Notes: generated from the sequence alone by a model not told the origin. A DNA stretch of 64,000 nucleotides from Erythrobacter fulvus (GCF_028595285.1 NZ_JAQQXQ010000012.1:21425-85424), one strand, 5' to 3'. Positions 17,557 to 27,083 are shown, counted from the first letter of the stretch. Numbers and translations: made by a program.

Positions 17557-18144
17557 ATGGGTGGTCTCGACCCTTCCATTCCCGCGGATGACCGGACGTT
17601 CCGTTCATCCGGTGGAGGAACAGCTGGACAGCGATCTTGCAGGGCTTTCACGGTCCTCAGGCGTCGCGTCGACGGATCGATCAATGCTGCACGCCGCAGA
17701 CATCGCGCCCAGCGTGCTTTCGCACAGTCGATCCGAGTAGCCGGCGCAATTTGTGTTGCTGGGCTCAGCCTGTCCAACGCATCGCCTCAGGATACCGTCC
17801 GCCCTCTGCTCGCAGAACAGCAAGTGCGGATTTCGCTCGCCGATGTCCGGAACGACATCCTTCCGGTCTCTGATCTTTCGCGTCAGGGGGAACGACTGAT
17901 CCTTTGTCGCTCCAGCATCGATGGCAGTTTCAGCGAGCTTGTCGACACCACCACAGAAACCGTCGGTGCGGGTGAATTTGTACATATCGTCACCGATATC
18001 ATCAGTGTCGAAGGGAAGACGGCGAGCGTGGCGATGATCTTCCAGGCGCGCAACGCGCGTGGCCTCACCATCATCAGGGAAGCCCGCGCCAGTATCGATC
18101 TTCGCTCCTGCGCCGCATCGGACCTGTTCATACCGTCGTTCTGA
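17557..18144 (+). CDS. Hypothetical exported or anchored protein
   Basis: Up to 195 residues, unrecognised. A long arginine-rich N-terminal stretch leads to a hydrophobic segment around residues 59-76 (IRVAGAICVAGLSLSNA), so the true start may be internal and the protein exported. The remainder is a plausible soluble domain with the strands GEFVHIVTDIISVEGKTASV and ARGLTIIREARASIDL. No motif was identified. Codon use is weaker in GC at third positions than in neighbours. It precedes otsB by 75 bases. It could be a stress-locus accessory protein, but this is only context. Confidence 0.5.
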   Translation: MGGLDPSIPADDRTFRSSGGGTAGQRSCRAFTVLRRRVDGSINAARRRHRAQRAFAQSIRVAGAICVAGLSLSNASPQDTVRPLLAEQQVRISLADVRNDILPVSDLSRQGERLILCRSSIDGSFSELVDTTTETVGAGEFVHIVTDIISVEGKTASVAMIFQARNARGLTIIREARASIDLRSCAASDLFIPSF

Positions 18145-18219
18145 CCTTGCAAACCGCCGCAACTCCGCTTGCGTGCTGCACCTGCGAAGAGGCGGTTTGA
18201 CCTGCGCGCCCGAGGCTCT

Positions 18220-18972
18220 ATGTCTCTGTCAATGGAAACGCGCACCAGCCTTCCTGCTCCGCCCTCGCTTGCAAGCCTGCTGGCGGAAGGACCTCTGGCG
18301 CTGTTCCTTGATTTCGATGGAACGCTGGTTGAGATCGCTGCGGGGCCGGGTGCGATTGCCGTGTCGGAGCGGTTGGGAGCCGGGTTGCAGCAGCTCGCCA
18401 CGCGATTGGAGGGCGCGGCAGCGCTGGTGACCGGTCGCGGCATCGACAACCTGCAATCCTTCCTTGGCCCGCTCCCCTTGCATCTTGCCGGATCGCATGG
18501 TGGCCATGTGCTCGCGCCCTGCGGCACTGTCCTGCGCGAAGCAGAACCACTGCCTGCCAAGGTTGCCGAGGCACTGGACGATTTCGCTCGCACCAACGGC
18601 CTGCTTTACGAGCGCAAGGCCCATGGCGGCGCACTGCATTACCGCGCCCGGCCCGAGCTGGAGGAAGAGGCGCACGGCTTCGCCTCGGACCTCGCCTCCG
18701 GACACGGACTTGCCACCAAGAGCGGCAAATGCGTTATCGAACTGGTCTGGCCCGGCGCGGACAAAGGGGGCGCAGTCGATCTGCTTGCCGGACGCCCGCC
18801 ATTCGCCGGGGCAAGGCCGGTGTTCATCGGCGACGATGTGACTGACGAGGACGGATTTGCCGCCTGCGCCCGGCTCGGCGGCTTCGGCATCGCCGTGGGC
18901 GAGCGTGCTTCGTCCGCCGCAAGCTATTCCCTCGCCAAGGTAAAGGACGTGCACGCGTGGCTGGAGTTATGA
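18220..18972 (+). CDS. otsB: Trehalose-6-phosphate phosphatase
   Basis: 250-residue HAD phosphatase that converts trehalose 6-phosphate to trehalose. The nucleophile motif is LFLDFDGTLVEI, the second motif VTGRG, and the metal motif FIGDDVTDEDGF. The ATG at 18220 has GAGG upstream; ATG 18232 is possible. The stop overlaps the next gene as ATGA. It heads the otsB-GH15-otsA cluster for trehalose, typically an osmotic and desiccation protectant. Confidence 0.94.
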   Translation: MSLSMETRTSLPAPPSLASLLAEGPLALFLDFDGTLVEIAAGPGAIAVSERLGAGLQQLATRLEGAAALVTGRGIDNLQSFLGPLPLHLAGSHGGHVLAPCGTVLREAEPLPAKVAEALDDFARTNGLLYERKAHGGALHYRARPELEEEAHGFASDLASGHGLATKSGKCVIELVWPGADKGGAVDLLAGRPPFAGARPVFIGDDVTDEDGFAACARLGGFGIAVGERASSAASYSLAKVKDVHAWLEL

Positions 18973-20762
18973 CCCCCGACCTTGAACTCTGGCCGATCGG
19001 CAATTGCCAGGTCAGCGCCCTCATCGACCGGGAGGGCGCCATTGCATGGTCCTGCGTACCGCGGGTCGATGGCGATCCGGTGTTCTGTTCGCTGCTGAAT
19101 GGCGAACAGCGCGATGCCGGCATCTGGCGGTTCGAACTGGTCGGACAGGTCAGCGCACGGCAGGAATATATTCGCAACACCCCGATCCTCGTCACCCGGC
19201 TCGAAGCTGAAGACGGCAGCGCGGTGGAAGTGCTCGATTTCTGCCCGCGCTACGAACACAAGGGGCGGATGTACCGACCCGTGGCGATCGGACGGATCGT
19301 GCGCCCGGTCGCAGGCAATCCCCGCATCCGCGTGGTTCTGCGCCCGCTGCACGGCTACGGCGCGCACGTTGCCGACACGACCCACGGCACCAATCACATC
19401 CGCTACCTGGTCGGCCCCGAGACCCTGCGGCTCAGCACCGACGCGCCGATCGGCTACATCCTTGAACAGCGCGTCTTCCGGGTCGAGGACGATCTGCATT
19501 TCTTCCTCGGCCCGGACGAACCCTTCACCGGCAACCTGCGCGAGGAAATCCGCCGGATGGAGCAGGCCACCCGTAAGTACTGGCAGAACTGGGTGCGCAG
19601 CCTCGCCACGCCATTCGAATGGCAGGAAGAGGTGATCCGCTGTGCTATCACTCTGAAGCTGTGCCAGCACGAGGAGACCGGCGCGATCGTCGCGGCGCTC
19701 ACCACCTCGATCCCCGAAGCGCCCCATTCCGAACGCAACTGGGACTACCGCTACTGCTGGATCCGCGATTCCTATTACACTGTGCAGGCGCTCAACCGTC
19801 TGGGCGCGCTCGATGTGCTGGAGAAGTATCTCGCCTACCTGCGCAACATCGTCGACAATGCCAAGGGCGGACAGATCCAGCCGCTCTATTCGGTGATGGG
19901 CGAAAGCGAGCTGGACGAGACCACGGCGGCGTGGCTCGCAGGCTATCGCGGGATGGGACCGGTAAGGCGCGGCAACGCCGCCTACAAGCAGATCCAGCAC
20001 GACTGTTACGGCCAGATCGTGCTGCCTACGGTGCAGGGCTTTATCGATCGCCGCCTGCTGCGCATCGCCGACGAGCGCGACTTCGAAAGCCTTGAGCAGG
20101 TGGGCGAGATGGCCTTCGCAATGCACGACCAGCCCGACGCCGGACTGTGGGAGTTCCGCACGCGGCAGGAAGTCCACACCTATTCCGCGGTGATGAGCTG
20201 GGCCGCGTGCGACCGGCTGGCGATGGCAGCCGACTGGCTCGGCAAGGATGAACGCGCCGCGCTGTGGCGCAGCCGCGCCGATACCATCCGCGCAACGATC
20301 GAAGCCGAAGCGTGGGTCGAAAACGGCGAGGAAGGCGGACATTACGGCGCCAGCTTCGAAAGCGACTATCTCGATGCAAGCCTGCTGCAAATGGTTGAAT
20401 TGCGGTTCCTCGCACCCGACAACCCGCGTTTCCTTTCCACATTTTCCGCGGTCGAAAAGCAGCTCAGGCGCGGCGATTTCATGCTTCGCTATGCCGCCGA
20501 GGACGATTTCGGCGCGCCCGAGACCGCTTTCAACGTATGCACCTTTTGGCTGATCGAAGCGCTGCATCTGGCCGGGCGCAGCGAGGAGGCGCGGCGTCTG
20601 TTCTGCACCATGCTCAGCCACACCACCCGCTCGGGCTTGCTGAGCGAGGATCTGGACTACAATAATGGCGAATTGTGGGGCAATTTCCCGCAGACCTATT
20701 CGCTGGTCGGCGTCATCAATTGTGCGGGACTGTTGTCCAAACCATGGAGTGAGGTCCGATAG
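18969..20762 (+). CDS. Glycoside hydrolase family 15 protein (glucoamylase/trehalase-like)
   Basis: 597 residues. The N-terminal beta-rich domain (about 1-230) is followed by an (alpha/alpha)6 catalytic domain with ERNWDYRYCWIRDSYYT, IQPLYSVMGE, the predicted general-acid region GLWEFRTR and the late SEDLDYNNGELWGNFPQ with the second acidic residue. Members hydrolyse alpha-glucosidic bonds; related proteins are trehalases or oligosaccharide hydrolases. It is sandwiched between otsB and otsA with four-base overlaps at both ends, which points to trehalose turnover. Activity on trehalose is inferred. ATG 18969 is preferred over GTG 18957. Confidence 0.92.
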   Translation: MTPDLELWPIGNCQVSALIDREGAIAWSCVPRVDGDPVFCSLLNGEQRDAGIWRFELVGQVSARQEYIRNTPILVTRLEAEDGSAVEVLDFCPRYEHKGRMYRPVAIGRIVRPVAGNPRIRVVLRPLHGYGAHVADTTHGTNHIRYLVGPETLRLSTDAPIGYILEQRVFRVEDDLHFFLGPDEPFTGNLREEIRRMEQATRKYWQNWVRSLATPFEWQEEVIRCAITLKLCQHEETGAIVAALTTSIPEAPHSERNWDYRYCWIRDSYYTVQALNRLGALDVLEKYLAYLRNIVDNAKGGQIQPLYSVMGESELDETTAAWLAGYRGMGPVRRGNAAYKQIQHDCYGQIVLPTVQGFIDRRLLRIADERDFESLEQVGEMAFAMHDQPDAGLWEFRTRQEVHTYSAVMSWAACDRLAMAADWLGKDERAALWRSRADTIRATIEAEAWVENGEEGGHYGASFESDYLDASLLQMVELRFLAPDNPRFLSTFSAVEKQLRRGDFMLRYAAEDDFGAPETAFNVCTFWLIEALHLAGRSEEARRLFCTMLSHTTRSGLLSEDLDYNNGELWGNFPQTYSLVGVINCAGLLSKPWSEVR

Positions 20763-22159
20763 AACGGCTGGTTGTCATCTCGAACCGTGTGGCCGTGCCC
20801 AAGGCGCGCGGCGTAGCGGGCGCGCAGGGCGGGCTGGCAGGTGCGCTCAATGCCGCGCTCAAACAACATGGCGGTATCTGGTTCGGCTGGTCGGGACAGG
20901 AAAGCGAAAGCGCGGCTGACAACATCCACCTGCAGCGCAATGACGGCGTCACCACCGCCACCATCGACCTGTCGAGCCGCGACGTCGATGAATATTACAA
21001 CGGCTATGCCAATTCGACACTGTGGCCGCTGTTCCACTACCGGCTCGATCTCACGCAATACGAGCGTGAGACCGGCAAGGGCTACGAAAGGGTCAACGAA
21101 CGCTTCGCCGAATGCGTGACCCCTCTGATCGAACCCGACGACCTGATCTGGGTGCACGATTATCACCTGCTGCCGCTGGGCGAACGGCTGCGTGCGCGCG
21201 GCATTGCCAACCGCATCGGGTTCTTCCTCCACATCCCATGGCCTCCGACGCGCCTGTTCGTTTCACTGCCGTTCCACGAACGGTTGGTACGCACGATGCT
21301 GGAATATGATCTGATCGGCTTCCAGACCGACGAATGGCGCGAAAGCTTCCTGCATTACTGCCGCAAGGAACTGGGCGCCGAGGTCGAGGAGGACAGCGGT
21401 GCGATCATGTTCGAAGGGCGCACCACCATCGCGCGGGCCTATCCCATCGGGATCGACTGGGACCACTTCCAGTCACAGGGCGAAAGCGACGAGGCGCGCG
21501 CAGCGGAACAGCGCCTGCTTGATTCCACTCGCCACCGCACAGCGATGATCGGCGTCGACCGGCTCGACTATTCGAAGGGTCTGCCTGAACGCATCGACGG
21601 CATCGGACGGTTCTTCGATCAACACCCCGACAGGGTGCGCGATCTTGTCTTCATCCAGATCGCGCCACCGAGCCGCGAGGATGTGCAGAGCTACCAGCAG
21701 ATCCGCATGTTGCTCGAACAGAAGACGGGGCAGATCAACGGGGCACGTAGCGAAGTCGATCTGGTGCCGATCCGCTACGTCAACCGCGGCTATTCGCACG
21801 CCGAACTCTACGGCTTTTTCCGCGCTGCCAAGATCGGGTTGGTCACGCCCTTGCGCGACGGGATGAACCTCGTCGCGAAGGAATATGTCGCGGCGCAGGA
21901 CCCGGATGATCCGGGTGTGCTGATTCTATCGCGCTTTGCAGGGGCGGCGCAGCAGCTCGCGGCGGAAGGCGCGGGCGCGGTGCTGGTCAATCCCTACAGT
22001 CCGGACGACATCGCACATGCGATCAGAGTGGCGCTCGACATGCCGCAGGCGGAACGCAAGGCCCGCTATGATGTGATGATCGGCACGATCAGGGACGATA
22101 ACGTGCAGGCCTGGACCCGGCGTTTCTGCGAGGATCTTGCTGCCACCCGCAATGATTGA
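20759..22159 (+). CDS. otsA: Trehalose-6-phosphate synthase, apparently non-standard start codon
   Basis: 466-residue GT20 enzyme joining UDP-glucose and glucose 6-phosphate. It has LVVISNRVAVP (first strand and the Asn-Arg substrate contact), GGLAGAL, WFGWSG, VHDYHLLPLG, GVDRLDYSKG and the late RDGMNLVAKEYVA. No ATG, GTG or TTG precedes the conserved first strand after an in-frame TGA at 20750-20752. The codon aligned with the family initiator is ATA 20759, overlapping the GH15 stop as ATAG with GAGG four bases upstream. CTG 20768 is another possibility. Starting at GTG 20789 would delete the first strand. Confidence 0.9.
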   Translation: MERLVVISNRVAVPKARGVAGAQGGLAGALNAALKQHGGIWFGWSGQESESAADNIHLQRNDGVTTATIDLSSRDVDEYYNGYANSTLWPLFHYRLDLTQYERETGKGYERVNERFAECVTPLIEPDDLIWVHDYHLLPLGERLRARGIANRIGFFLHIPWPPTRLFVSLPFHERLVRTMLEYDLIGFQTDEWRESFLHYCRKELGAEVEEDSGAIMFEGRTTIARAYPIGIDWDHFQSQGESDEARAAEQRLLDSTRHRTAMIGVDRLDYSKGLPERIDGIGRFFDQHPDRVRDLVFIQIAPPSREDVQSYQQIRMLLEQKTGQINGARSEVDLVPIRYVNRGYSHAELYGFFRAAKIGLVTPLRDGMNLVAKEYVAAQDPDDPGVLILSRFAGAAQQLAAEGAGAVLVNPYSPDDIAHAIRVALDMPQAERKARYDVMIGTIRDDNVQAWTRRFCEDLAATRND

Positions 22160-22252
22160 CGCAGGACTGACGGCGCAAAAGTGGCAGTTGCCGCAGCGCC
22201 CTGCCCTGCGGCAGCCTCATCGTCGATCGGGTAAATGGAGCGGCGCGAGGGC

Positions 22253-22654
22253 ATGGATCAATACCTCTATGTGGCAATCGTCAGCGCATTGGCGCTGCTG
22301 GCCTATTACTTCACGCTGCTGATGGCGGGGATTGCCCGCGGTCGCTTCAAGATTGCGCCGCCTGCCCATACCGGCCCCGAGGAATACGAACGCTATGTGC
22401 GCGCGCACCAGAACACGCTCGAACACCTGGTGCTGTTCCTGCCCGGTCTGTGGCTCTTCGCTTTTACCGTAAGTCCGCTGTGGGCAGCGGCAATCGGGAT
22501 CATCTGGCCACCGATGCGCGTGCTCTATGCGCTGGGCTATCACAAGGCGGCGGAGAAGCGGCTGATCCCGCTCTATATCTCGATGCCGCCGATCTATATC
22601 TTCGTGCTAGGCTCGCTGATCGGCGGGCTTCTGAAGCTGCTCGGGGGAGAATAG
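22253..22654 (+). CDS. MAPEG family membrane protein
   Basis: 133 residues with about four hydrophobic helices. It shows TGPEEYERYVRAHQNTLEHL, close to the MAPEG (eicosanoid and glutathione metabolism) pattern E-x-x-R-x-x-R-x-x-x-N-x-x-E. It was probably once a glutathione-dependent transferase/peroxidase of the inner membrane. Start is ATG 22253 with GAGG upstream; an ATG at 22235 would add six residues. Three bases separate it from the amidohydrolase start. Substrate is unknown. Confidence 0.88.
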   Translation: MDQYLYVAIVSALALLAYYFTLLMAGIARGRFKIAPPAHTGPEEYERYVRAHQNTLEHLVLFLPGLWLFAFTVSPLWAAAIGIIWPPMRVLYALGYHKAAEKRLIPLYISMPPIYIFVLGSLIGGLLKLLGGE

Positions 22655-22657
22655 GCG

Positions 22658-24382
22658 ATGGGCGCCGAATATGACTGGGTGATCCGCGGCGGCAAGATTG
22701 CCGACGGCACGGGCGGCGATCTGATCGAAGGCGATGTCGCCATTCGTGACGGGCGGATCGCCGCAATCGGCGAGGTTAACGGAAGCGGCACCGACGAAAT
22801 CGATGCCAAAGGCAAGATCGTCACTCCCGGCTTCATCGACGTTCACACGCATTATGATGGCCAGTGCATCTGGGCAGAGGAACTTTCGCCCTCATCCTCG
22901 CACGGCGTGACAACTGCGGTAATGGGCAATTGCGGCGTCGGGTTCGCACCCTGCCGCAAGGCCGATCACGACATGCTGATCAACGTCATGGAGGGTGTCG
23001 AGGACATTCCCGGCGTGGTCATGACCGAAGGCCTGCCATGGGACTGGGAAACCTTCCCCGAATATCTCGATACCGTCGCCGCGGGAAAACGCGATATCGA
23101 CGTTGCCGCCTATCTTCCGCACTCTCCCTTGCGGGTCTATGCAATGGGGGAACGCGGCGCGGCGCGCGAAGTTGCGACGGAAGATGATCTGGCGCTGATG
23201 CGCCGCATGACCGAAGAGGCGATGCGCGCCGGGGCAATCGGGTTTGCCACCTCGCGGCTCTCGATCCACAAGACCGCCGATGGCGAGGCGATCCCCACCT
23301 TCGATACCGATATTGCCGAGCTCGAAGCGATCACCCGCGGCATGGCCGATGCGGGAGCGGGCACCTTCCAGGTGGTACTCGACGCCTTTGTCGGGTGGGA
23401 CCGGGAATATCAGGTGATCGAACGCGTAATCGCCGCCAGCGGACGCCCGGCGACCTTCACGCTGGCATCGGGCAATGATGCACCGCCGCGCTGGCGGCGG
23501 GTGCTGGAGATGCTTGAGCGAACCAATGCGCAAGGCGGCATAGCCAATGCTCAGGTAATGCCGCGCCCGATAGGCCTCATTGCCGGGCTTGAACTGACGG
23601 TGCACCCCTTCGTGCTGTGTCCGAGCTGGCAGAAAATCGCACACCTCCCGATTCCCGAGCAAGTCGCCGCGATGCGCAATCCGGCCCTGCGCGCAGCGCT
23701 GATCAGCGAGGATTTCACGCCCGGTCATCCCTTCAACGAGTTGGCCCGCAATTGGCGGTGGCTGTTCCCGCTCGACGATCCGCCCGATTACGCGCCGCCT
23801 GCACATACGAGCATGGCCGGTCAGGCCGCCGCGCGGGGCTGCACGCCGCAGGAGGTCGCCTATGACCGGCTGCTGGAGACCGAAGGGCGCGGGCTGTTTC
23901 TTGCAGCGCTGGGCAATTACGAAAACGCGACGCTCGACAGCGCGCATGAGATGCTGCGCCACCCACATTGTGTCCCCGGCCTTGGCGATGGCGGAGCGCA
24001 TTACGGGGCGATCTGCGACGCCAGCTATTCAACCTATCTGCTGACCCAGTTCGTGAAGGGTGACGGCCCCCTGAAGCTCGATCTGGCCGAGGCGGTGCAC
24101 ATGCTCGGCTGGAAGGCGGCGGGTGCGGTTGGCCTGCATGATCGTGGGACGCTGCGCGTGGGCGGCAGGGCCGATCTCAATGTCATCGACCTAGACCGCC
24201 TGACCCTGCATCTGCCGCAAGTCGTGCGCGATCTCCCGGCCGGCGGACGGCGGTTGCATCAGCGCGCCACCGGCTACGAGGCGACGTTCGTTGCGGGTGA
24301 GGCGATCCGGCGTTTCGATGAATCGACTGGCGCAAGGCCGGGACAGCTTATTCGCGGGCCCGGTTACCGGGCGGCGGCCTAG
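22658..24382 (+). CDS. N-acyl-D-amino-acid deacylase family amidohydrolase
   Basis: 574 residues of the D-aminoacylase/AHS type. The metal-binding HTHYDGQ (about residues 64-70) follows the PGFID strand. GNCGVGFAPCR carries the bridging cysteine typical of D-aminoacylases in place of a carboxylated lysine. GDGGAHYG is the late metal-binding aspartate region. It would release D-amino acids or act on hydantoin-like substrates in the cytoplasm. It converges with engB, overlapping by four bases. Exact substrate cannot be assigned. Confidence 0.9.
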   Translation: MGAEYDWVIRGGKIADGTGGDLIEGDVAIRDGRIAAIGEVNGSGTDEIDAKGKIVTPGFIDVHTHYDGQCIWAEELSPSSSHGVTTAVMGNCGVGFAPCRKADHDMLINVMEGVEDIPGVVMTEGLPWDWETFPEYLDTVAAGKRDIDVAAYLPHSPLRVYAMGERGAAREVATEDDLALMRRMTEEAMRAGAIGFATSRLSIHKTADGEAIPTFDTDIAELEAITRGMADAGAGTFQVVLDAFVGWDREYQVIERVIAASGRPATFTLASGNDAPPRWRRVLEMLERTNAQGGIANAQVMPRPIGLIAGLELTVHPFVLCPSWQKIAHLPIPEQVAAMRNPALRAALISEDFTPGHPFNELARNWRWLFPLDDPPDYAPPAHTSMAGQAAARGCTPQEVAYDRLLETEGRGLFLAALGNYENATLDSAHEMLRHPHCVPGLGDGGAHYGAICDASYSTYLLTQFVKGDGPLKLDLAEAVHMLGWKAAGAVGLHDRGTLRVGGRADLNVIDLDRLTLHLPQVVRDLPAGGRRLHQRATGYEATFVAGEAIRRFDESTGARPGQLIRGPGYRAAA

Positions 24383-25059
24383 GGCGCCCAGCCCTCTCCC
24401 AGCGCGTCGGCCACCACTGCAGCGCGCAAGGCAGCGATGCCCATGCCCTTCTCCGCGCTAGTGAGGTGCAGGTCGGGGTGTGCGGCGACGTGCTTCTTGG
24501 CCTCGGCTGCGGTGCTCGCGGCGACCGCCTCAAGTTCGCTCGCCTTGATCTTGTCGGTCTTGGTCAGGACGATCCGGTAACCTACCGCGGCTTCGTCGAG
24601 CATCTTCATCATCGCCCGATCAACGTCTTTCAGCCCGTGGCGGCTGTCGACCAGCACCAGCGTGCGGGCCAGCACCTGCCGCCCGCGCAGATAGCTGTTC
24701 ACCAGCGACTTCCACTTCTCGACGACCTTCAAAGGTGCTTTGGCAAAGCCGTAACCCGGCATGTCGACCAGCCGGAACAGCGGCAGCGCGCCCTCTTCCT
24801 CGGGCCTGCCGACATCAAAGAAATTGAGCTCCTGCGTGCGCCCCGGAGTCACCGAGGCGCGCGCGATCGCCTTCCTGCCCGTCAGGGCGTTGAGCAGCGA
24901 GGACTTGCCGACATTCGAGCGCCCGCAAAAAGCAATTTCCGGCACTGCCGGGTCGGGCAAGAACTTCAGCTGCGGCGCGGACAGCAGGAAGTCCACCGGA
25001 CCGGAAAACAGCTTTGATGCCATCTCCTCGCGGGCGGCCTGATCATCGGGGTCGGCCAT
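24379..25059 (-). CDS. engB: Ribosome biogenesis GTP-binding protein YsxC/EngB
   Basis: 226-residue small TRAFAC GTPase needed for large ribosomal subunit assembly. G1 is GRSNVGKSSLLNALTG, G2 lies around TPGRTQELNFF, G3 is DMPGYG, G4 TKTDK and G5 TSAEKGMG. The start is ATG 25059, four bases after the yidC stop. It is the last gene of the rpmH-rnpA-yidD-yidC-engB series, an arrangement conserved in Alphaproteobacteria. Confidence 0.96.
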   Translation of the reverse strand: MADPDDQAAREEMASKLFSGPVDFLLSAPQLKFLPDPAVPEIAFCGRSNVGKSSLLNALTGRKAIARASVTPGRTQELNFFDVGRPEEEGALPLFRLVDMPGYGFAKAPLKVVEKWKSLVNSYLRGRQVLARTLVLVDSRHGLKDVDRAMMKMLDEAAVGYRIVLTKTDKIKASELEAVAASTAAEAKKHVAAHPDLHLTSAEKGMGIAALRAAVVADALGEGWAP

Positions 25060-25063
25060 GTCG

Positions 25064-26806
25064 CTATCCCTTGGCCGCCTTGTCCGCCGCCGCGCTCGCT
25101 GCCTTCAGCTGCGGGTGCCGCGAATAGAGGTAGCTCTGCTGCGCCAGCGTAAGCAGGTTCGAGGTCACCCAGTAAAGCAACAGGCCCGCCGCGAAGGGTG
25201 CCATCACGAACATCAGGATCCACGGCATGATCGAGAACATCTGTTGCTGCACCGGGTCCATCGCGCTGGGGTTAAGCTTGAAGGTCAGCCACATGGTGAT
25301 GCCCAACAGGATCGCCAGCGGCCCGATCGCAAGGAAGCCCGGCACGTCATAAGGCAGCATGCCGAACAGGTTGAGCACATGCGCCGGATCGGGTGCGGAA
25401 AGATCCTTGATCCAGAAAACGAAGGGTTCGTGGCGCATCTCGATCGCCAGCACCAGCACCTTGTAAAGCGCAAAGAAAATAGGGATCTGGATCACCAAGG
25501 GCAGGCATCCGGCAAGCGGATTCACCTTCTCGTCCTTGTAGAGCTTCATGATCTCCTGCTGCTGGCGCTGCTTGTCGTCCTTGAAACGCTCCTGGATCGA
25601 TTTCATCTTCGGCTGGAGCGCCTTCATCGCCGCCATGCTGGCGAACTGCTTCTGCGCGATCGGGAACATCAGACCGCGGATGATCACCGTCAGCAGGATG
25701 ATCGCCACCCCGAAATTGCCGACCAGCCCGTTCAGGATGCGCAGAAGCCACAGGAACGGCTTTTCGAAGATCTCGAACCAGCCCCAGCTGATCGCCTTGC
25801 CGAAATAGGTGATGCCGCTGTCCTCGTACTTGTCGAGGATCTGGCTTTCCTTGGCTCCAGCATAAAGGCCGGTCTTTTGGCTGATGCTGCCGCCAACGGG
25901 GACAGTCGAAGCGGCATAAATGAGATCGGAGCGGAACAGATCATTGCCGAGCGACCGGAAGCCTGCATTGTCGGCCTTGCCCTTGGCAGGCACCAGTGCG
26001 GTGAGCCAGTACTGGTCGGTAAATCCGAGCCAGCTGGGCGCGCCTTCCGGCGTCTCGCGACCGATTTCGGCCATTTCCTTGTAGGAATGCGGATCCCACA
26101 GCGTCCCGCCGAACACTCCGACAGGTCCGGAATGGGCAATGAACTGGTCGGGCGTGGCGTTCTTGTCGGTACGCTTGATCAGCGCAAAAGGCTGGATGAT
26201 CGCTGCGTTGGTGCCGCTGTTGGTGGCGCTTTGCTCGGCGGTGATCATGTAGTCCTGATCAACCGTGAAGCGGATTGTATAGGTGATGCCACTTGCATCG
26301 GTGCGGGTCAGCGTAACGGGCGTCTCGGGCGTCAGCTTTGCGCCGTCGGCCTGCCACCGCGCGTTCGAGGGCTGACGCGCACCGCCGGTGACAAAGCCGA
26401 ACTCGGCGAAATACTGATCGGGGGTCGATTCTGGTGCGAAAAGGCGTACCGGGCCCGAATCCTTGGCAACCGTCTGACGGTAATCCTTGAGAACGATATC
26501 GTCGATCCGCGCGCCTACCAGATTGATGGAACCGGCAATGCGCGGCGTGTCGATCGCCACGCGGTCGGGGCTGGCGAGCGCCGCAGCAAGATCGACCTTC
26601 TGCGCAGGCTTGGCGTCGCTGCCGAGATCCGAGGCAACCTTGACCGTGTCAGGCGCGCCGGCGGCACTGGTTTGCGCGGCCGGCTCTGCCGCATCCATCG
26701 GCGCGGTCAGCGAGGCTTCGGGATAGAAGAACCGCATCCCGAGATCCCACCCGAGAATGAGCAGGCCCGAAAGCACGACGGCGAGGAGAAGATTACGATT
26801 GTCCAA
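25064..26806 (-). CDS. yidC: Membrane protein insertase YidC
   Basis: 580-residue insertase for inner-membrane proteins, alone or with SecYEG. The N-terminal segment (DNRNLLLAVVLSGLLILGWD) anchors a large periplasmic beta domain (about residues 60-340). The conserved five-helix core runs from WGWFEIFEKPFLWLL through LVIQIPIFFALYKVL to MPWILMFVMAPFAAGLLLYW. The initiation codon is TTG 26806, fixed by the family N-terminus and the absence of a nearby ATG. It follows yidD by 67 bases. Confidence 0.96.
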   Translation of the reverse strand: MDNRNLLLAVVLSGLLILGWDLGMRFFYPEASLTAPMDAAEPAAQTSAAGAPDTVKVASDLGSDAKPAQKVDLAAALASPDRVAIDTPRIAGSINLVGARIDDIVLKDYRQTVAKDSGPVRLFAPESTPDQYFAEFGFVTGGARQPSNARWQADGAKLTPETPVTLTRTDASGITYTIRFTVDQDYMITAEQSATNSGTNAAIIQPFALIKRTDKNATPDQFIAHSGPVGVFGGTLWDPHSYKEMAEIGRETPEGAPSWLGFTDQYWLTALVPAKGKADNAGFRSLGNDLFRSDLIYAASTVPVGGSISQKTGLYAGAKESQILDKYEDSGITYFGKAISWGWFEIFEKPFLWLLRILNGLVGNFGVAIILLTVIIRGLMFPIAQKQFASMAAMKALQPKMKSIQERFKDDKQRQQQEIMKLYKDEKVNPLAGCLPLVIQIPIFFALYKVLVLAIEMRHEPFVFWIKDLSAPDPAHVLNLFGMLPYDVPGFLAIGPLAILLGITMWLTFKLNPSAMDPVQQQMFSIMPWILMFVMAPFAAGLLLYWVTSNLLTLAQQSYLYSRHPQLKAASAAADKAAKG

Positions 26807-26873
26807 GATATTGCCCCGCGAAAATGCGACGAGAAGTGTATTATGGGGTTACGACGGTCCCGTTTCCAGTACC

Positions 26874-27083
26874 CTAAGGAACCGGATCGTGACCGTGCCC
26901 GCCCCAAGGGTGGCAGCGCATTAGCCGCTTAAACGCCATCCATCCACCCTTGAGCGCGCCATACTTTCCGATCGCCTGGATCGCGTACTCGCTGCAAGAT
27001 GGTGCATAGCGGCATGTGGGAGGCAACAGGCGCGACGGACCGATCTGCCAGAACCGCGCGATAAGGATGAGGATGTGCTTCAC
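26874..27083 (-). CDS. yidD: Membrane protein insertion efficiency factor YidD
   Basis: 69-residue protein with a hydrophobic start and the family signature LLPPTCRYAPSCSEYAIQAI (three conserved cysteines in CRYAPSC and nearby), then GGWMAFKRLMRCHPWGGHG and DPVP. It assists YidC-dependent insertion. The start is GTG 27083, overlapping the rnpA stop as GTGA, which shows translational coupling. Confidence 0.96.
   Translation of the reverse strand: MKHILILIARFWQIGPSRLLPPTCRYAPSCSEYAIQAIGKYGALKGGWMAFKRLMRCHPWGGHGHDPVP

Noticed and set aside
17605..18162. 185-codon minus-strand frame opposite the hypothetical gene at 17557-18144
   Set aside because: The plus-strand frame has a plausible signal segment and strand pattern; the minus frame looks like a mirror of it.
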